Under the pieces are notes generated by a model. It searched no databases, had not been told where the DNA came from, and saw only the letters and a program-made list of their open reading frames with translations. A DNA stretch of 64,000 bases from Kalaharituber pfeilii (Eukaryota > Ascomycota > Pezizomycetes > Pezizales > Pezizaceae): positions 124,001 to 188,000 of the forward strand of contig WHUZ01000009.1 of the NCBI GenBank assembly GCA_015179045.1, read 5' to 3'. Made by a program: the position numbers and the translations under genes. Shown one piece after another: positions 1-9,511 of the stretch (positions are counted from its first letter, which is position 1; each line of letters begins with the position of its first letter).

Positions 1-653
1 TGCTTGGTTTTATGCAGTATCGCAAGTTTCAATGGTTGAAATGGTAACCCCAATCAGCATATATGATAACTAGTTACCGTAGGCCCTGTTTGGTTGACCA
101 CGTATAGCCAAGATTTCAAGCGGAACCTACGGCAACCAAATGATTTCTACGTTTCGCTAGGGTCGTTTCACACGAAACTAAACTGAGAGTTTCCGCCCGC
201 AAAAATTGGAACTGTCCAACAGAGGCCATGTATCATGTCACTTGCTATAGCAAACTGCATCACACTATTGCATTGCATCATGACATTGACATTGCATCAC
301 AACATCGACGTTGTATTGCACCACCATTATGGCAGAACTTGACCCTCATGATATCCTCACTCTGGAGCTATTATTGGCAATTGGAATAGAAATAACAGAG
401 TACATGCTGTTATTTTACAACAAATCTCATATGTGGACATTGCAAGGAAATGTGTACTTACAGGAGGTCTATTTTGCAGCAAACCCATGGTATCCTTTGG
501 AAGGTCCACTTTGCTCGTAGTTCTGACATTTTGGGTAGGCTGATTGAGTGCTATAGCAGAAGACATAGACAGTGATAGTGATAGCAGTAGTAGCTTGAGA
601 CCCGGAATGCAATAGCTGCAATTGACAAGTTTGACATTGGTGGCCGCGGGATC

Positions 654-693
<40 letters not shown>

Positions 694-2187
694 TAATGAG
701 AATGTAGCAAACGAACCTTCAAGTTGCCGATTTTTTTTGCACTGCATATCTGTAGGTATGTAGTCAAATTGTAGCAAACAAACACCTCGCCAGTTCCAAT
801 TGCACCTCTTACGTCGTGTCCCGCCTTGACCATTCATACTGATGCCAGGTATAAACTATCTGATAGGACCTACTGCAACCAAAAAGAGCCTTAAGATATT
901 CACAAGTGAGGTTTGGTATGCTATTGGATTTGATCTTCAGTAATGTTTTATGCTGGTCTTGCTCATAAAACTTTTTTATCCCGCCTTGAATCGATATGCG
1001 CCAGTGACCTGTTAGCTAAATGCGATAGAAGAGCGAGAACAAGCAAATCAGAAGGGGAAAAAAGCAATTACGAAACTAAGCTTTCTAGTGGAATTCGAGC
1101 GTTCCTCTGATTAAGCAGCTCAGGAAGTACATGATTAGTGGCCCTAGCAATAGTGATTTTCACGGCCAATGCCAGGACAAAATACATCACTAAGTCGTGG
1201 TATAAACATACGACCATGGTGCTGATGCTGAATTGAAGACTGGGCTGGACTTACGATAGTGATTGAAACAAACTAATCGACTTAAGATCAGTCAAAGATT
1301 GACGCACATGGGTCGAATCAAGTCAAAAGAGTGGCTGTGGTTTCCCTCGGAGCTGCTTGAATACATTTTGAGATGAATACCTAATATCTGCTGTATTCAG
1401 GATGTAGAGGAAGTCGAAGCATCTCTAGGTAAAGTACTGTGAAATCAGCGCGTCTCCTCCCTCAACCCGCATTTTGGCCACAGTGGGTGCAGTCCCTTGG
1501 GCACAGTTTCAATGATTGGGTGCGAGTTTCGGATGCAGATATGTTAGGTCATGTTGAAACGGATCGCACATTCTCTCCTCGTCATTCTTTGAACGTTACT
1601 CAAGGCTAGGATTCCCCCCCCTGCCCCCCGTCTAGCTCCCTTGCTTTGCATATCCCAGATACCCATGTAGTTCACCACTTTCAGCGATCCTCTCACTCAT
1701 CTTTCAAAAGAAGTCTTCACCAGGAGTAGGGATTTTTTTACAAGGGAGATTTGGAGCCGGGAATGGGTCGGGGGAAGGGGGTTTTGTCATATAGAACCTT
1801 CAATAGATAATGACCGGCTGCCTCTCTGATTGGGAAAAGACTACCATCAGAAAGAGGATAAAAAGATGATCCCAGCTGGCAAATGTGGGTGAGTGTAGGT
1901 GAAAATGGATAGTTCCCTCTTTATATTTTAGCTTTCTAATAGGAAAGCAGACTGAAAGGCACCAAACGAACAAGAACAAAACTTCTCGAACAGACTGATA
2001 TATTACAGTGCATCTCAATGGTGCAACTCCTGGCGGAGTCAACCCAATTCCTTGAAACTCCACTTACTTAGTCAGCATCTGGTTACGAGACTGACATTGG
2101 ACTACAATCTGAGATGCAGCCAGTTGTACAATTGTGTGGCGAGGAACTGATAGTCCGAAATTAGGCTGGTTGGCACGACCTCCGATA
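1..2187. other. Gene-empty flank
   Basis: I see no supportable gene. Open frames are short and lack family motifs or credible splice sites. The stretch holds a 34-base T run at 657-690, short degenerate direct repeats around ATTGCATCA at about 250-320, and otherwise mixed-composition sequence of the kind seen in transposon-rich fungal intergenic DNA. Confidence 0.6.
657..690. repeat. T34 homopolymer
   Basis: An uninterrupted run of 34 T. A run this long may be the poly(A) tail of a retroposed copy read on the minus strand, or simple slippage. No target-site duplication was seen. The exact length is unreliable in any assembly. Confidence 0.9.
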
Positions 2188-2561
2188 GTGCCTCATAGAA
2201 AGTCTTCCTAGTATGGTTTCATTCTAATATGTAGCATAAGGGAAAGCACGAGGTCCACTTTACCAAGTATCCTTTGAAGTTGAGCGACATGCAGCGGAGC
2301 ACTCCCTCCTTGCAAAAACAGAATAATTGAACCAAAAATGCTCAATTTCAAATTCTGAAAAAAAGATTCAGACTCTCCAATGTCCATTCATGCAGTCTAC
2401 TATTTTCCTGTAATTTTGTTGCTAACTTATTGATTTTTTTGTGATTTTCTTCATGATACTGAGAAATAGTACAGGGGAGGTGCGCTCGGCTGCATGTCTC
2501 GCAACTCCAAGGAGACTTGGTAAAAGCTTTTCCCGTATGCTGCATAGTGAAACCATACTAG
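2188..2561. mobile_element. Foldback MITE, copy 1 (3' end truncated)
   Basis: The left end (GTATGGTTTC at 2211, then a GCATAAGGGAAAGC block) is the inverse of the right end at about 2526-2561 (GCTTTTCCCGTATGCTGCAT followed by AAACCATACTAG). Inner blocks are also inverted: GAGGTCCACTTTACCAAGT on the left against the AGACTTGGTAAAAGC side on the right, and the GACATGCAGC and GGCTGCATGTC blocks. The arms are about 110 bases, so the element can fold on itself. The core between the arms is AT-rich and codes for nothing. It is homologous over its whole length to the copy at 8841-9321. Compared with that copy, the outer right end (AGGATGACTTTCTGCTAGGCACTG) is missing, so this copy is truncated or was joined to unrelated sequence. 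Confidence 0.8.
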
Positions 2562-2752
2562 CCGGATTTTGCAACGTCCGGGTAAAGCAATTCGGGTAAT
2601 TATTAATCATGGTTGCTGTAGCAACGAATTGTTTGTGGCTGGTGTAGCAGGCAAAGTTCGATTAAGTAACCGAACTTTGCGGGTTAACTCCCCCATCCGA
2701 GAAAATTTTTATTCTCATCACCAGAATTATTTTATTACTTGAGAAAGCTAGT

Positions 2753-3141
2753 ATGTCTTCTCAAGACCCTTCTCAATCACCAGAGACTCCTATTCCTGCA
2801 AACCGTCCACGTGGGCGGCCACGAACAGCTACTCCATCGAGCCAATCTGTAGCATCCTCCAGGCTTTACGCACTCAATTAAATGAGCAAGAAAAACTTCA
2901 TTTGGCCCGTTTATGTGTCCAGAATCAAGTAGAGCATCAGCCTGGACAAAAAGGAAAGTTTTGGGAGAGAATTAAGATTCTCTTGAAGGATGAAATTGGA
3001 AAAGATGCAAGAATCATATGCATGCTTGAAAGAGCCCATGCTGTGACAGCGGTAGCTGCTGCTACAGCAGCAGCCTGTCTTCTCTTGCGTGATATAATTG
3101 CCATATTGTATCTCTGTAGAGGCGTGGTTGTCTGTGGGTAG
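2753..3141 (+). pseudogene. Broken AT-hook protein gene, likely transposon-associated
   Basis: An ATG at 2753 opens a frame of about 42 codons with an AT-hook core (RPRGRPR, residues 18-24) in a Ser/Pro/Thr-rich context, then stops. From about 2857 a different frame continues without a break and is rich in Gln, Glu and Lys (QNQVEHQPGQKGKFWERIK), losing any protein-like character after about 3030. The simplest reading is one ancestral gene split by a frameshift and then truncated. From memory, Gln-rich segments ending in a KFWERI-type motif behind an N-terminal AT-hook occur as dispersed, repeat-associated hypothetical proteins in related fungi; I could not check this. The gene lies 190 bases downstream of the truncated MITE. 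No function is assigned. Confidence 0.5.
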
Positions 3142-3489
3142 TATAGAGTGCAAGAAAAAAGATAGCCGCAAAAGTGGTCTCAAAAACGCTGCAAAATCTA
3201 AGCATAGTTCTTGGTTATAGAAATATTACTAATACTATTTTTCAAGTTAACAGAAAGACTTTACCGTAGTAGGAAGACTTTCTGCTATCATAGGCATTGT
3301 ATCAAGGACCGCAAGCTGGAAAGCGAACGAAATAAGGATAAGCTAAGCTTCGTTGTAAGGAAGAGAAGTAAAGGGATTAGTTTCGCGGGCGGAAAAAGAG
3401 TGGGAGAAGAAGCAGCGGCGAGAAAGTAAATATCTAGCTAGAAGTAATATAAATTGGCAGAAGCCAAAGGCTCAATTAGCACAAACAAA

Positions 3490-3521
<32 letters not shown>

Positions 3522-5127
3522 GGGGAAAAACACAATAATCTCACGGCGGGAGAGACGAGTGGTAGATGGCGTAGAACTAATCAAACTTTCTTTTCTAAAC
3601 AGTCGCTTAGAGTGCATTGGGAATCGCGACATTCGCGCTTAAAGCAGTTAAAGATAGGCAAAAAGAAATGGGAGAAAAAAAAAAAGAACGGATCGGATCG
3701 GAATCGATTGACTGACAAACGATGAGGCATCGCAGCACCCTAAGGTCTAAGGAGCCCAAGTCTCAATATATTAATGTCTGTACACGTGAATGTAAGTCCG
3801 TACTAGATAGAGTGTTTGCTGTAATGATGATATAGTCCCTGGCAGAATCGACACATGAAGGACGAAAAAAGACAAACGGCCCCCCATTTCTTCGGGTGCT
3901 TTCCAAGTTCCTTCCAACTCGCGCATATCAATTTATCTGCCACTGCATGCATACCTACATACTGTACTGATACGTACGTAATTCGATGCAGGTAAGTAGA
4001 TAGGTAGGTTATGGTAGGCGGGCAGGTGATGTATCTCTAGCCTATTGGACCTATCAGAAATTGTCCTTTTTTGAAGCATATTACAATTTGATTTTGTTTT
4101 ATTAATATTATTTGATTTTTTTTCCGCTTTTCGTATTTTTTAATTCGTCCATGGCTCACAAGTAGAATTCTATATTAGGGTAAAACTGAATTGGCGTGCA
4201 GCTCAATGCTAGTGACTATCAAATTAATTCTAGATTTCAACATCCCTCCATACGCACAACCTACTCAGGTAACTATGACCGTTCCACCGAAGTGTGTCTT
4301 CCCTACCTTTCGTCCGCTTGTCGGTTGACTCTTCCCTCTCCCCTCCCGCCACTGGCACCCCACGCCGCGGCCCGCCTCCCGACCGCGCCGCTGGAGGCAT
4401 ATCACAGAGCACGAGCAACTTAGGTGACTAAGGCGCTAGAACCCGAAAGCAAATATTAGCTTAAAGTAGTTCCCAGTAAAAAGAGTACGTAACGGGAAAG
4501 CTTTGAACGTGGACACCCCACCCAATCTTCCCAAGAAAGGTAAGTAAATCCTAGTATAGTAACCATCCCAAATAAAATGTCGTGAGAGATACAAATAAGC
4601 GCACAGCGGTACTCGAGTACATGCGTACATACATACATACATACATACACCCAAACATACACATAGGGAGATATCATGGGAAAAAAACTGGGGAGATCTA
4701 CAAAAGAAAAAAAACCAAGAGTTAAGAGAGAAAATCGCCTGTTCTAAGGTCCCAAACCTGTCGTACACAAGGAAAAACGGCAAAAAAAATCATGATACGT
4801 ACGTTTCCATCCTGTAGACCCGCCCTGAAGCCAGCATTGCATAAATCCAGCCCGAAACACACCGATACGTAAAAGGGAAGGAGAAAAAAAAAGGCAGCAA
4901 ATAAACGAAATCAACCAGAACAAAGGGAATGGGTAAACATGATGAAGATAAAAGTATCAATGAAGCGAATGTCCTAACAATCATAAACTCCGCCTCAAGT
5001 GACAAAAGTGACAAATATAGAACTTTCAGTTAAAAGAGGAATGAATGACAAACGCCTTTTTATTACCCGCCATTGTACTTGCATAGTGACGATAAGGATG
5101 ATGGAAGCAAGGTAGTCAAGTCCACAA
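3142..5127. other. Intergenic, simple repeats
   Basis: No gene is supported. The stretch contains an A30 run at 3491-3520, a purine-rich zone around 3350-3430, a short ACAT tandem at about 4624-4650, and the likely 3' UTR of the minus-strand gene that ends at 5128. The open frames seen here are composition artefacts of the poly-A and CATA repeats. Confidence 0.6.
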
Positions 5128-6315
5128 TTAAATAGATTGCCGTGATCTCTTATTGGAGACCGCCCGGGTGCCGTTACCAGAAGAGGATGTATCAGAGCGG
5201 ACGGAGAGTGGAGGAGATGGAGGCGCAGAGGTGAATCCCCGCTCTGGAAGTGGCTCGTCCAACGGGGATCGCCTTCGCTTCGAAGATAGAGGAGGTGACA
5301 GGAGTGTGCTCGAAGAATTCTCCATTATTGAAACCGTGGTCGTAGCATTCAAACCCAGTGTTGTCCGCTTGCGAAGGGGTCCTTCTTCCCTTCCTGAACT
5401 GTTTGTATTTACCTCGTCATGCTGTTCTGGCCGCTCTTTCCTTTCAACCTCACTTGGTAACTTTCTCTTTAGCTCCTTCTCCTCATCTACCCATTTCTCA
5501 AGGTCTTCGCTGCGGAATTCGAGGTCCTCAGTCCTCTCATCTAGACCCTCAATTGCCCCTTTAATTCTTTCAATATCCTCGGCCATCTTCCTCTGTCTCT
5601 GATTTAGAACCTCCAAATCAAGTAATTCCCTTGCAGCCTCCCCTGATTTCGCAATGATTAGATCGATTTCATCAGATAGACACCGGCAATGCTGTGATAG
5701 TCGTTGGTATGACATTTGTATATACTTCTGGTTCTCTTGCAGAACCTGTCGAGCATGGATCTCCGATGTCAATAGCTGCTCAAGCGTTGTAAGTCGGGCA
5801 AGGATAGCTGCATTCTGGTCGTTTTCTGACAGTTGAGAGCGAGACAGGTTTTGTACAGAGAATGGCGAAGCAATTGATGGGCCTGTATATGCACTAATTG
5901 GTGGTATGTAAGGGCTTGAATCCTTGGAGGACGATTCAGATGCGGAAGCTTTGGGGCTATGGCAACTTGCTGGGTGCCCGCACAAGCAATAACTTGGATC
6001 TCCTGGGCTCATAAAGAAACTACTGCACTCGCACTTGCTCGGACCGTTGTGCTGAGTTCCACGAAATGCCGACCGACTGAATGGAAGGATAACCATACAA
6101 TCTCCTGATCTTTCCATAGTTTCTGGTATCTCCCGAGGCTCGATTGCTGGACGAGTGTGACGAATATGACGATAGTTTGGAGGAAGTCGAGTTGCGTTGC
6201 CGCCGTAAAGGTCTCTTGAAGGAGCTGGGGGTGAAAGGGTGCGGAATGAAGGCTCAATCATAGCGTTGTATTTGAGTATTTCAAGAGGGTCAAATACTCT
6301 AAAGCCAGGAATCAT
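5128..6315 (-). CDS. Coiled-coil protein with Cys/His motif, function unknown
   Basis: An intronless frame of 395 codons starting at an ATG (6315). I do not recognise a named family. Residues about 1-90 are basic and Pro/Arg-rich. Next comes a compact Cys/His cluster near residues 95-120 (CECSSFF, YCLCGHPASCH), which could bind zinc. A Ser/Pro-rich linker follows, then a long predicted coiled coil at about 165-290 (heptad-rich, with RQRKMAEDIERIKGAIEGLDER). The tail, about 300-395, is basic and Ser/Pro-rich with KRRR and NKRSR patches that could act as nuclear localisation signals. No signal peptide or membrane segment is visible. Length, coding quality and the clean start and stop argue that this is a real gene. 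Ascomycete-specific nuclear or cytoskeletal proteins often look like this, but that is inference. Confidence 0.75.
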   Translation of the reverse strand: MIPGFRVFDPLEILKYNAMIEPSFRTLSPPAPSRDLYGGNATRLPPNYRHIRHTRPAIEPREIPETMERSGDCMVILPFSRSAFRGTQHNGPSKCECSSFFMSPGDPSYCLCGHPASCHSPKASASESSSKDSSPYIPPISAYTGPSIASPFSVQNLSRSQLSENDQNAAILARLTTLEQLLTSEIHARQVLQENQKYIQMSYQRLSQHCRCLSDEIDLIIAKSGEAARELLDLEVLNQRQRKMAEDIERIKGAIEGLDERTEDLEFRSEDLEKWVDEEKELKRKLPSEVERKERPEQHDEVNTNSSGREEGPLRKRTTLGLNATTTVSIMENSSSTLLSPPLSSKRRRSPLDEPLPERGFTSAPPSPPLSVRSDTSSSGNGTRAVSNKRSRQSI

Positions 6316-7626
6316 CTGCTATTACCGAGCCACTGGGCATGCAGAAGATTTATCTGAACGAGAGGCCTCTGTAGCCTTGAGATGACACTAGATGGTGATT
6401 TTGATGACTGTAATGACGATAAAGCAATGAAGAAAACTAGAAATCAACGAGGCCAGTCTCGAGAATACAACGGAGCTATAAAATCTAATAGACCAAAATA
6501 AAAAGGGCAAGATGACACCAGGGTATTTCCACCATACTTATAATGATGCAGCTAATAACTAAAATCTAAGTAACCCCCACGACCATGATAATGCGTTTCG
6601 AGGCGATGGGGGCAGTGGCGGTAGGGCAAGAGATATGATAAGACAACCCAGATATCAAGTGACACAACAACAGTCTTGAACTGACCGGAAAAATTCCATT
6701 CGCACAAGCATCATCCGAATACACTCACATACCCACCCACACGGACGCCTCCCCCAACCACAACCCCGTGCCTGATGCCCATGCCAGCAGACGCTGTCTG
6801 GTTGAAGTATAAACGGGACGAGCCGCGAGACAGGGCAAAGTTAGGTGAATAGCGGCATGGGACAGAGGAGGCGGGGGTTGTACGCTTGGTCCGGAGCAAG
6901 AGTAATCGCGTGTGAAGTGAAGCATGTGGTGGTGGTAGCGCGGTCGTTGGTTGATAATGAGAGAAAGAAGATCGCGACAGGGTGTGCGATTTGAAGCCTT
7001 CCCTTTCCCACGCATGGCAGGACACAAAAAAGCAATTTCTACATCATTTATCGTAATTATCACCCCCAATTGCTGCAATGTGCACCCCACGGTCATTCTC
7101 CTGATCTCCACCAGTCCGCATTCACGGGAAGACAAGGTGCGTCGGTATCCTTGACTGCGTGCTTTGGTGGCTATCCCTCAAAGTTGCCTGTCTAGTCCCT
7201 TTGCTGCGGCAAGCCATTGTAGAGACAACAATGCCGATGGAGCGTCAATCCACGACAGTTCTCAGAAAAGTTCCAATGCATGTGTTCCCTCTCGCTGAGA
7301 TGCCCTTGCAACGCTTACCGCAAGCAAGACAGGGGTGCCCCCACTGTCCCACTCAGGCATGGGGCACTTTGGAAAGAGATTGCATGCCCCTGGCCACGCT
7401 ACCAAGTTGCGTGAGTTTATCTCTAAGCACAGCAGGCCCTTTTATCATAGTCGGCAACAGACTCTTTTTCCGTTATGGGGTGCGGATCCAGCATCAAGCA
7501 AAGTCTTCACCGTTAGACTAACCTTCGCCCCAGGAGTTGTTCTCGAAGCTAAACTGCACGCTGGTGCAAGGCATTGGCAACCGAATTCTTAAGCGGCATG
7601 ATTACTCTGCAACCAGACTATGATTA
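6316..7626. other. Upstream region of the 5128-6315 gene and intergenic DNA
   Basis: Probable promoter and 5' leader of the minus-strand coiled-coil gene nearest to 6316. The GC-rich patch at about 6720-7000 gives overlapping open frames on both strands, none with a recognisable motif. No gene is supported. Confidence 0.5.
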
Positions 7627-8840
7627 CTCGCTCGTTCAAAAAGTATTGGAACGGCTGACGAATGCATAAAAAAATATGTAATGCATACAGCTCATAATAC
7701 TGTCAAGTATAACCCCAGGCCCAGGGCTATAACCCCCTCATTTCATGTCCGCAGTCATTATCTCCTGATAATATCCACATTCTAGTCTTTCGCTGTCTGT
7801 CCCTGTTATTGAGTGCTCGCTAGCTGCACAAAATACGAGGTACAGTAAGTAAAATAATAAGTAGCTACGTAGTTACTCAATATATGTAGGTATGGAGGTC
7901 ATACCAAAAGAAGAGCTCTAATACTTAGTTTGCGATACATTAATGTATCCTACAAGACTATTTCTATACTAGATGTACCTAAAACTACATATTATGATGT
8001 AATCAGCATGCGATTGCAGGAGCTGCAAATAAGGGCTCTAATTTGGAATTTTATGAGGCAGTTGAGTCTCTTAGTTGATGTAACGTCGGTGGGGGGCCTG
8101 GGCGGAGGTCTTGCCAAGGGGTACGGTCAGCTTGGGCATCGGCGGCGGTTTGGCGGCGGTTCGGCGGCTATGGGTCGAGGACTACGGCGGCGGCGGCGGC
8201 TCAGCGGCTAGAGGTCACGGACTATGGCAATGGCAGCGGCGGAGGAGTATGAGAAACCAGACGGGTCTATTGATCAACAAGACAACGGACAAGGAGAAGA
8301 AGAGCTATCTACAGAGGCGGGCTTGGGGCCCTTATATGCTGGGGAATTGACATAGAAAGGGAATACAGGACTATAACGATATGAGAAAGAGAATCCGGAA
8401 TACAAGAGCGGCAATAGTGATGCTAATATTGGAAGGTATATCAATGAGCTGTCAGAGGGCTAATCAACCGGACCGGGACGGCTTGTCAAGCCTTTCCGAG
8501 TCGGCTAGCCATTAGTAAGGTCTCACCTTCCGGCTTGGCACGTCGGCTCGGCTTGACTTGTCGGCTGCGGAAAAGGATGATATCGATGCGTGCGTAGGTG
8601 GGCTGTGACAGTTGACATCATCTATACCTAATATAAGATTAAGCTTTGCTTCAAAATCATCAGATAGACAATATCTGGGATTTCATGAATAAAAGAATTT
8701 TGAGACAGTCAGAAAAAAATCATGACAGTGAGTGAGATGGAGCAGGTTTGGTTGTGGGAATAAGATTACTGTGGATGAGATCAATCAGCAGTTGTCTACT
8801 CTTCCTGCTCACTGTATCAGAGCTAAGGGTGACAAAGATA

Positions 8841-9321
8841 CAGTGCCTAGCAGGAAGTCTTCCTAGTATGGTTTCACTATGCAGCATAAGGGAAAGCACG
8901 AGGTCCGCTCTACCAAGTATCCTTTGGAGGCGAGAGGCATGCAGCCGAGCGCACCCTCCTTGCAAAAACAAAACAATTGAACCAAAAATGCTCAATTTTA
9001 AAATTCTGAAAAAAGATTCAGATTCTCCAGTGTCTATTCATGCGGTCTACTATTTTCCTGTAAATTTGTTGTTACTGTATTGATTTTTTTGTGATTCTTT
9101 TCATGATACTGAGAAATAGTGCAGAGGAGGTGCGCTTGGCTGCATGTCTCGCAACTCCGAAGGAGACTTTGGTACTACTGTAGCCGGTAAAATATGTATT
9201 CGGACAGCGGTACTAATACACATTATGTGCTATGTCCGAATACATATTTTACTAGCTAGTGAAAGCTTTCCCTTATGCTGCATTGCAAAACCATACTAGG
9301 ATGACTTTCTGCTAGGCACTG
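8841..9321. mobile_element. Foldback MITE, copy 2 (complete, TA-flanked)
   Basis: The ends are CAGTGCCTAGCAGGAAGTC at 8841 and its near-perfect inverse ending GCTAGGCACTG at 9321, flanked by TA on both sides (8839-8840, 9322-9323). The inverted similarity continues inwards for well over 100 bases (GTATGGTTT, GCATAAGGGAAAGC, ACCAAGTATCCTTTGGAG and GGCATGCAGCC blocks against their inverses), so the whole element can form a long hairpin. The core is AT-rich and non-coding. It matches the truncated copy at 2188-2561 along its length and carries one extra insertion at about 9187-9252. It lies inside the larger element 7627-9511. Confidence 0.85.
9187..9252. repeat. 66-base palindromic insertion nested in the MITE
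   Basis: GTAAAATATGTATTCGGACA at 9187-9206 is repeated perfectly, inverted, at 9233-9252, with a 26-base loop. The other MITE copy lacks this block at the equivalent point, where it reads straight from the ACTTGGTA-type sequence into the terminal repeat. It is therefore a later insertion, possibly a minimal MITE. Confidence 0.85.
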
Positions 9322-9511
9322 TATATCCTTCACATAACTGTATCACTGAACTGTATCACTGAATTATTTGTACAACGCCGTGTGGACAGTAAAAGTGGTG
9401 CACAAAGTATGAGCGTGCGCAGGGAGTAAAAGTGAGCAGCGACTATTCTTGATTATGCAATATGCAAGTACTAAATAATTTAGTCGTTCCAATACTTTTT
9501 GAACGAGCGAG

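Larger units (their letters stand above)
7627..9511. mobile_element. TA-flanked DNA transposon relic (Tc1/mariner-like ends)
   Basis: The left end at 7627 begins CTCGCTCGTTCAAAAAGTAT and its 27 bases are repeated perfectly, inverted, at 9485-9511. Both ends abut a TA dinucleotide (7625-7626 and 9512-9513), the target duplication of the Tc1/mariner superfamily. The 1,885-base interior has no intact transposase: it holds AT-rich DNA, a CGG-rich stretch at about 8130-8210, and a second inverted-repeat element at 8841-9321. It is therefore non-autonomous or badly decayed, with later insertions. The small element at 17320-17431 has related terminal sequence. Family assignment rests only on the TA duplication and the inverted ends. 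Confidence 0.75.

Noticed and set aside
8111..8350. Gly/Arg-rich frame around 8.1-8.3 kb
   Set aside because: Arises from a short CGG-type repeat inside a transposon relic.
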